Assembly: GCA_934590165.1 (NCBI GenBank) | Contig: CAKTOO010000016.1 | Span: forward strand, 4,360 to 68,359 | From: an uncultured Dysosmobacter sp. | GTDB lineage: Bacteria > Bacillota > Clostridia > Oscillospirales > Oscillospiraceae | Length of the DNA: 64,000 nt | Direction: 5' to 3' | In this document: piece after piece, positions 60,169 through 64,000 of the stretch | Layout of the letters: each line of letters opens with the position of its first letter | Numbering within the stretch: position 1 is the stretch's first letter | Notes under the pieces: model-generated | The model's input: the letters and a program-made list of their open reading frames with translations, nothing else | What the model was told of the DNA's origin: nothing | The model's database searches: none | Made by a program: the position numbers and the translations under genes

Positions 60169-60576
60169 ATGACACTCGTTGATAAGGCCCGCAAGCTGCG
60201 GGCGGCAATGGAGACGGCGGCGGTGAGCCTGGATGACGCCACCGCCAGCACGGCGCCGGAGCTGTGCCCCCGGCTCAAGGGGAACGGCAGCCTCGTCAAG
60301 GCCGGCACCCGCATCTGCTGGGGCGGCATGCTCAAACGGGCTGCCGTGGACCTGTGGGACAACGCGGAAAACACACCGGACGCGGCTCCCACGCTGTGGG
60401 AGGACGTGCTCTACCGGGACGGCATCCGCATTATCCCGGACACCATCACTGTTGGCCTGGCCTTCGCCAAGAGCGAAAAAGGCTGGTGGGGCGATGTGCT
60501 GTATGCGTCCACCTTGGACAACAACGTGTGGACCCCGAAGGATTACCCCACAGGATGGGAGATCATCACTGAATAA
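60169..60576 (+). CDS. Probable carbohydrate-binding-module-like tail protein
   Basis: 135 aa. The C-terminal part has aromatic pairs and a WTPKDYPTGWEII end similar to chitin-binding type 5/12 modules (LDNNVWTPKDYPTGW, DVLYASTL). ATG at 60169, eight bases after GGAGG; an earlier ATG at 60163 is possible. Located between fibre and lysis genes, so it may assist surface binding. Confidence 0.6.
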   Translation: MTLVDKARKLRAAMETAAVSLDDATASTAPELCPRLKGNGSLVKAGTRICWGGMLKRAAVDLWDNAENTPDAAPTLWEDVLYRDGIRIIPDTITVGLAFAKSEKGWWGDVLYASTLDNNVWTPKDYPTGWEIITE

Positions 60577-60587
60577 GGAGTAACGCC

Positions 60588-60887
60588 ATGACAAACGAGG
60601 AGATGACGGAGCGCCTTGTGGAAGTAGAGCAGCGCTCAAAATCCAACACCCACCGGCTGGACGCCGTCGAGAAGAACCAGGAGGCCTTGAACAGCATCGC
60701 CACCTCCGTCGCCGTCATGGCGGAGCAGCAGAAAAACATATCGGACAAGGTGGACACCATCGACGTGAAAGTGGACACGCTGGAGAGCAAGCCGGGAAAA
60801 CGGAGGGAAAGCCTGGTGGACAAGCTGTTGTTCGCCGCGGCCGGTGCCGTTCTGGCGTGGCTGGCAGCCGGAGGGCCTGGACTATGA
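60588..60887 (+). CDS. Holin-associated coiled-coil membrane protein (XhlA-like)
   Basis: 99 aa. A coiled coil (EVEQRSKSNTHRLDAVEKNQ, VDTIDVKVDTLESKPGK) is followed by one C-terminal hydrophobic helix (LLFAAAGAVLAWLAAGGPG), as in hemolysin XhlA accessory proteins. First gene of the lysis cassette. Confidence 0.75.
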   Translation: MTNEEMTERLVEVEQRSKSNTHRLDAVEKNQEALNSIATSVAVMAEQQKNISDKVDTIDVKVDTLESKPGKRRESLVDKLLFAAAGAVLAWLAAGGPGL

Positions 60888-61165
60888 GGCGCAAGCGCTG
60901 GACCACCAGCAAGGTCATTGCCGTCGGCATCCTGCTGGTGGATGGCGTGGCCACCATGGCCGTGCTGGCCCTCTGCGGCCTCGCTATTTTGCGGAACTTC
61001 ACCGGAGCTCTCCCATACCTCACCACCCTCATCGGCGCGCTCCAGGCGGCCACAGGATACGTGCTGGGGCATTATTTCAAGAAGTCTGCCCGGGAGAACA
61101 CAAAAGGCGGCATCGTCTACGACGCCGCCCTGGGAAGTGTGCCCGATTCGGACACGGATTTGTGA
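60884..61165 (+). CDS. Holin-like protein 1
   Basis: 93 aa, ATG at 60884 overlapping the previous stop. Basic N-terminus, then two hydrophobic helices (VIAVGILLVDGVATMAVLAL and LPYLTTLIGALQAATGYVLG) and a charged tail. Candidate pinholin or holin. Confidence 0.65.
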   Translation: MRRKRWTTSKVIAVGILLVDGVATMAVLALCGLAILRNFTGALPYLTTLIGALQAATGYVLGHYFKKSARENTKGGIVYDAALGSVPDSDTDL

Positions 61166-61176
61166 AAGGAGTACAT

Positions 61177-61494
61177 ATGAACATCGCGACGATCTTAATG
61201 GTTCTGCCGTTGTTGGTGGTGCTGACCAACATGCTCACCAATGTTTTTAAGGGCCTGTGCGCCGTCTTTGCAGACCGCGCCAAGCTCATCGCCCCACTGG
61301 TGGCTGAGCTGCTGACCCTCGCTGCAACAGCGGCTTATCTGGAGATTTTTTCTGTTGCGGCCACCTGGTACTGGTACGCCGGCGGCGCCGTGGCTGGCCT
61401 TGTGGTGGCTTACGTGGCAATGAATGGATACGACGGCCTATATGAGGATCTGATCAAGCACATGAAGGGTATTGCGGGTGGCGGCAATGCGTAA
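61177..61494 (+). CDS. Holin-like protein 2
   Basis: 105 aa, AAAGGAGT before the ATG. Three hydrophobic helices (TILMVLPLLVVLTNML, LIAPLVAELLTLAATAAYL, GAVAGLVVAYVAM) then a charged tail. Overlaps the lysozyme start by eight bases, so it is the main holin candidate. Confidence 0.75.
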   Translation: MNIATILMVLPLLVVLTNMLTNVFKGLCAVFADRAKLIAPLVAELLTLAATAAYLEIFSVAATWYWYAGGAVAGLVVAYVAMNGYDGLYEDLIKHMKGIAGGGNA

Positions 61495-62149
61495 GCCCAT
61501 CGGCGCGGCCGGGCTTCTGCTCATCAAGAACTTCGAAGGATGCCGGCTGAAGGCGTACAAGCCTGTTGCAACGGAGAAATACTGGACCATTGGCTGGGGC
61601 CACTACGGCCCGGATGTGAAGGAGGGCCAGACCATCGCCCAGGCGGAAGCGGACGCCCTGCTGGTGGCAGACTGCCAGCGGTTCGCCGACGCAGTGGACG
61701 ACCCCGCCAACTGCCCGCTGACGGCCCAGCTCAATGCCAACCAGCGGGACGCCCTCATTTCCTTCACCTTTAACTGCGGCGCCGGCTGCCTGCGGACGCT
61801 CTGCAGAGGCCGCAGCTTGCCCCAGATTTGCGAGGCCATGGCCCGGTATAACCTGTCCGGCGGCAAGCCCCTGGCGGGCCTCACACGCCGCCGGAAGGCC
61901 GAGCAGACGCTTTTTAACACACCCATCGAGGAGGACGATATGGACATCGAAAAACTCACAGATGAGCAGCTCATCCGCCTGGCGGAGCGGCTGCAGGCGG
62001 CCCTTGCCAAGCGGCCCATCAGCGCCACGCTGGCGGCCGAGGTGGACGAGGCCGTGGCCCTGGGCATCACCGACGGCAGCGGCCCCAATAAGTTCTGCAC
62101 CCGGGCCCAGTGTGCGGCCATGGTCAAGCGGGCGGTATCCGGGAAATAA
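61487..62149 (+). CDS. Endolysin, GH24 lysozyme with C-terminal repeat-like domain
   Basis: 220 aa. The GH24 core (1-150) has Glu17 in NFEGCRLKAY and TIGWGHYGPD at 34-43, with FTFNCGAGCLRTL later, like T4/phage-21 lysozymes. Residues ~155-220 form a different domain (LAAEVDEAVALGITDGSGPN, FCTRAQCAAMVKRAV) typical of the cell-wall-binding tails of Clostridia endolysins. Cleaves peptidoglycan at the end of the lytic cycle. Confidence 0.92.
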   Translation: MRKPIGAAGLLLIKNFEGCRLKAYKPVATEKYWTIGWGHYGPDVKEGQTIAQAEADALLVADCQRFADAVDDPANCPLTAQLNANQRDALISFTFNCGAGCLRTLCRGRSLPQICEAMARYNLSGGKPLAGLTRRRKAEQTLFNTPIEEDDMDIEKLTDEQLIRLAERLQAALAKRPISATLAAEVDEAVALGITDGSGPNKFCTRAQCAAMVKRAVSGK

Positions 62150-62183
62150 GAGGGACAGAGAGGGGATGGAGAAAGGAGTCCCC

Positions 62184-62420
62184 ATGGACGCATCCACCAG
62201 GGCGGTGCGGGCAATGCTCCGCGGAATGGCCCCCGTCCGCTCCATCCCTTACATCCAGAGTTTTCAGCTTCCTCCGGAGGAGGAGCTGGTGCTGATCCAA
62301 TGCGAGTGCCGGCGGCGATCCGTCCAGGAAGTAGCGCTGGAGCACAGCATGAGCGTGGAGACCGTGAAGCGCCGCCGCAGATCGGCGCTGCGGAAGATCT
62401 CCGCACTGACACAAATATGA
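62184..62420 (+). CDS. Small sigma-70 region 4-like HTH protein
   Basis: 78 aa from the ATG at 62184, following AAAGGAG. The HTH CECRRRSVQEVALEHSMSVE with TVKRRRRSALRKIS resembles region 4 of sigma factors/ArpU-RinA type late regulators. It is downstream of lysis; it could turn on late genes. Confidence 0.65.
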   Translation: MDASTRAVRAMLRGMAPVRSIPYIQSFQLPPEEELVLIQCECRRRSVQEVALEHSMSVETVKRRRRSALRKISALTQI

Positions 62421-62424
62421 CGCG

Positions 62425-62454
62425 AAAGCGGCCCTTTGCGGGGCCGCTTTTTTT
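62425..62454 (+). terminator. Terminator of the late operon
   Basis: 10-bp arms (62425-62434 and 62441-62450), six-base loop and T7 tail. Confidence 0.9.
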
Positions 62455-62516
62455 GTATGCTATAAACATAGGCAGGTGCGCAACTGCTTAAATTTGAAAA
62501 GAAAGGATTTTATTTT

Positions 62517-63107
62517 ATGGCTGAATTTGCATCGAAAGGCGTTGCTGGCGCAGGCCTTGGCACCGGTATTGCCGGACTGTCTCTTGGCGTTCTCAACTCC
62601 CTGGGAGGCCTTGGTGGTCTGATGCTGGGTGCGCGTCCTTTTATGGGCGGCATGGCGGTTCCGGGCGGATGCAGCGAAGATCATTGTGTAAACCGCTATG
62701 AGCTGGGACTGATCCAGGAAAACGCGACTCTCAAGAGCGACATGGCTTTGCGGGACGCTAACGTATACCAGGATCAGAAAATGCTGGAAATGTACAAATA
62801 CATTGACGGCAAACTGAATGAAGTTCACGGCGTGCTTTCCGCCCAGGCGGTAAACAACCAGGCCACCAAAGACAGCTTTCAGCTGCTGCAGGAGCGCATG
62901 GAGTGCTGCAAGAATGAGCTGTGCGGCGCTATTTCCCGGGAGCGGGATGAGCGGAAGTGCGCCGACAACACCATCGTGACCTATGCCAATGCGACGTTCT
63001 ACCCCAAAATGGTCGCCGACGTCACCGTTGGAACGACTACCACCGCGCAGACGCTGTACATCCCTCTGCCCGTTTCTTGCGGCTGCGGCAATAGCTTCGG
63101 CTGCTGA
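62517..63107 (+). CDS. Late accessory protein, Gly-rich N-terminus with coiled coil
   Basis: 196 aa. Gly/Leu-rich N-terminus (VAGAGLGTGIAGLSLGVLNS), then a helical middle (KMLEMYKYIDGKLNEVHGVL), two cysteine pairs (MECCKNELC) and a C-terminal GCGNSFGC. GAAAGGA precedes the ATG. Located after the late terminator, so possibly transcribed separately. Similar genes occur in many gut prophages with no known role. Confidence 0.65.
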   Translation: MAEFASKGVAGAGLGTGIAGLSLGVLNSLGGLGGLMLGARPFMGGMAVPGGCSEDHCVNRYELGLIQENATLKSDMALRDANVYQDQKMLEMYKYIDGKLNEVHGVLSAQAVNNQATKDSFQLLQERMECCKNELCGAISRERDERKCADNTIVTYANATFYPKMVADVTVGTTTTAQTLYIPLPVSCGCGNSFGC

Positions 63108-63163
63108 GCGCATATGAGCGAGAGAGGGGCATTTTGCCCCTCTCTCTGTCAATGGAGGTATTT

Positions 63164-63502
63164 ATGGTAACGATAGACCAGATCAAGCGTGGCGCTGCCC
63201 GCTATGTGGACGAGGAATTTACGGAAAAGCTGTCTGGTTGGCAGCGCTGGGTAGTGGGCGCTGGCGCGGCCATGGCGCTGGAAAACATGGATGCGTCAGT
63301 GTATGGATTAGCAAAAAATACCGCTGTGCGGGCTATGTGCGTTCTGGATGACGCTGGAAACGTGGATCTGGACCGGGTATACGAGGCATTCAAAAAGCAG
63401 GCTCAAAAAGGCCCTGTAACGTTCCAGGTCCCTTTGCTTGGCGCGGTGACGATCAATGAACAAGACGTGGATAAGATCTATACCTGTATTTTGCAGGCGT
63501 GA
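63164..63502 (+). CDS. Hypothetical late accessory protein
   Basis: 112 aa, ATG at 63164 after TGGAGGT. Helical; contains KLSGWQRWVVGAGAAMALEN and DVDKIYTCILQA. No recognised family. It is followed 12 bases later by the ferritin-like gene. Confidence 0.6.
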   Translation: MVTIDQIKRGAARYVDEEFTEKLSGWQRWVVGAGAAMALENMDASVYGLAKNTAVRAMCVLDDAGNVDLDRVYEAFKKQAQKGPVTFQVPLLGAVTINEQDVDKIYTCILQA

Positions 63503-63514
63503 AAGGAGTTGCGC

Positions 63515-63817
63515 ATGAAAGACATTAAGTATATCGTTCAGCAGATCCGCGAGGAGCTGGAGGGCGCGGAGAATTACGCAAAGGCGGCAGCGAAGATCAA
63601 GGATACGCGCAGCTCTGACGCATCCACATATGCCGAGATGGCACGGCAGGAGCTTGGGCATGTGGATGGGCTGCATAAGATGGCAATGCGGTTGATCGAA
63701 AATGCAAAATCCGAAGGAGCAGCGACTCCGCCCGCTATGCAAGCAGTCTGGGACTGGGAGCATGAGCAAATGATCGACCGCGTGGCGCGAATCAAAAGCC
63801 TTTTGAGCATGGTCTGA
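63515..63817 (+). CDS. Ferritin-like helical late protein
   Basis: 100 aa, ATG after AAAGGAG. Pattern EELEGAENYAKAAAKIKDTR, YAEMARQELGHVDGLHKMAM and WDWEHEQMIDRVARIKSLL has Glu and Glu-x2-His spacing like a four-helix ferritin/rubrerythrin half-bundle. Often found late in gut phages. Whether it binds metal is unknown. Confidence 0.6.
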   Translation: MKDIKYIVQQIREELEGAENYAKAAAKIKDTRSSDASTYAEMARQELGHVDGLHKMAMRLIENAKSEGAATPPAMQAVWDWEHEQMIDRVARIKSLLSMV

Positions 63818-63923
63818 AAAATCCCGAAAAAGCGCTTTTTATTGCGATGGCTAAAATTTATCGCTATTACTAAAATATTGCTATAAAAATTACTGAATCG
63901 ACTGATATTCAATCATTTTTTTG

Positions 63924-64000
63924 TGACTGGGGGTCAAGGGGTCGTGAGTTCAAGTCTCGCCACTCGGACCAAAAGAAGCCGAAATCGTAAGATTTCGGCT
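63924..64000 (+). repeat. attR: right copy of the integration repeat
   Basis: Identical over 77 bases to 24379-24455 (tRNA-Pro 3' part plus terminator). It continues beyond the window. The 106 bases just inside (63818-63923) are AT-rich and carry no gene. Confidence 0.93.

Overview
The window is high-GC Firmicutes DNA. Codon use, lipoprotein substrate-binding proteins, a branched-chain amino-acid (Liv) cassette, a NiaR-type repressor and a PBSX/XkdX-style prophage all point to a gut Oscillospirales/Clostridia genome of the Flavonifractor/Lawsonibacter/Oscillibacter kind. This placement is inference; there is no rRNA in the window.

Host part (1-24350). A truncated ABC exporter leads on the minus strand. 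It is followed by a complete livKHMGF operon (2051-6919) closed by a strong terminator. Next come a niaR-like repressor and an orphan PTS_EIIC_2 membrane protein whose promoter carries a 44-bp inverted repeat sharing its core with the niaR promoter. A Gfo/Idh/MocA dehydrogenase precedes a gene graveyard (10.7-13.0 kb) with broken copies of an ABC permease, two MBL-fold proteins and an NhaC antiporter. A 996-aa c-di-GMP protein (PAS, degenerate GGDEF, HD-GYP, PAS, intact GGDEF) follows. A minus-strand sugar-uptake cluster (ATPase, permease, lipoprotein, LacI regulator, zinc alcohol dehydrogenase) comes next, then a frameshifted AraC regulator and two tRNA-Ser genes.

Prophage part (24379 to the window end). 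A complete contractile-tail prophage is integrated in the 3' half of tRNA-Pro(GGG). The last 77 bases of the window exactly repeat tRNA-Pro positions 24379-24455, so both ends are visible, although the right repeat runs off the window. Order: integrase, membrane-anchored XRE protein, a lysogeny block of three minus-strand genes with shared 3' ends, a divergent control region with three palindromic operators, early HTH genes, a replication module (initiator with internal iterons, DnaB helicase, ParA plus DUF3102 partner, PcfK/PcfJ-like pair, SSB, HUH endonuclease), HNH plus terminase packaging, HK97-type head genes, a myovirus tail with sheath, tube, frameshifted chaperone, tape measure and XkdP/Q/R/S/T/U-like baseplate, a kelch-like protein and a collagen-like fibre, a holin/lysozyme lysis cassette, a sigma-like small regulator and three late accessory genes.

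The prophage looks intact: no lysis, packaging, head or tail gene is visibly broken. The points most worth following are the NiaR-linked transporter, the 3'-end-sharing lysogeny cassettes, the iteron array inside the initiator gene, the HUH endonuclease and ParA module in a tailed phage, the -1 frameshift in the tail chaperone, and the kelch/collagen receptor-binding region.
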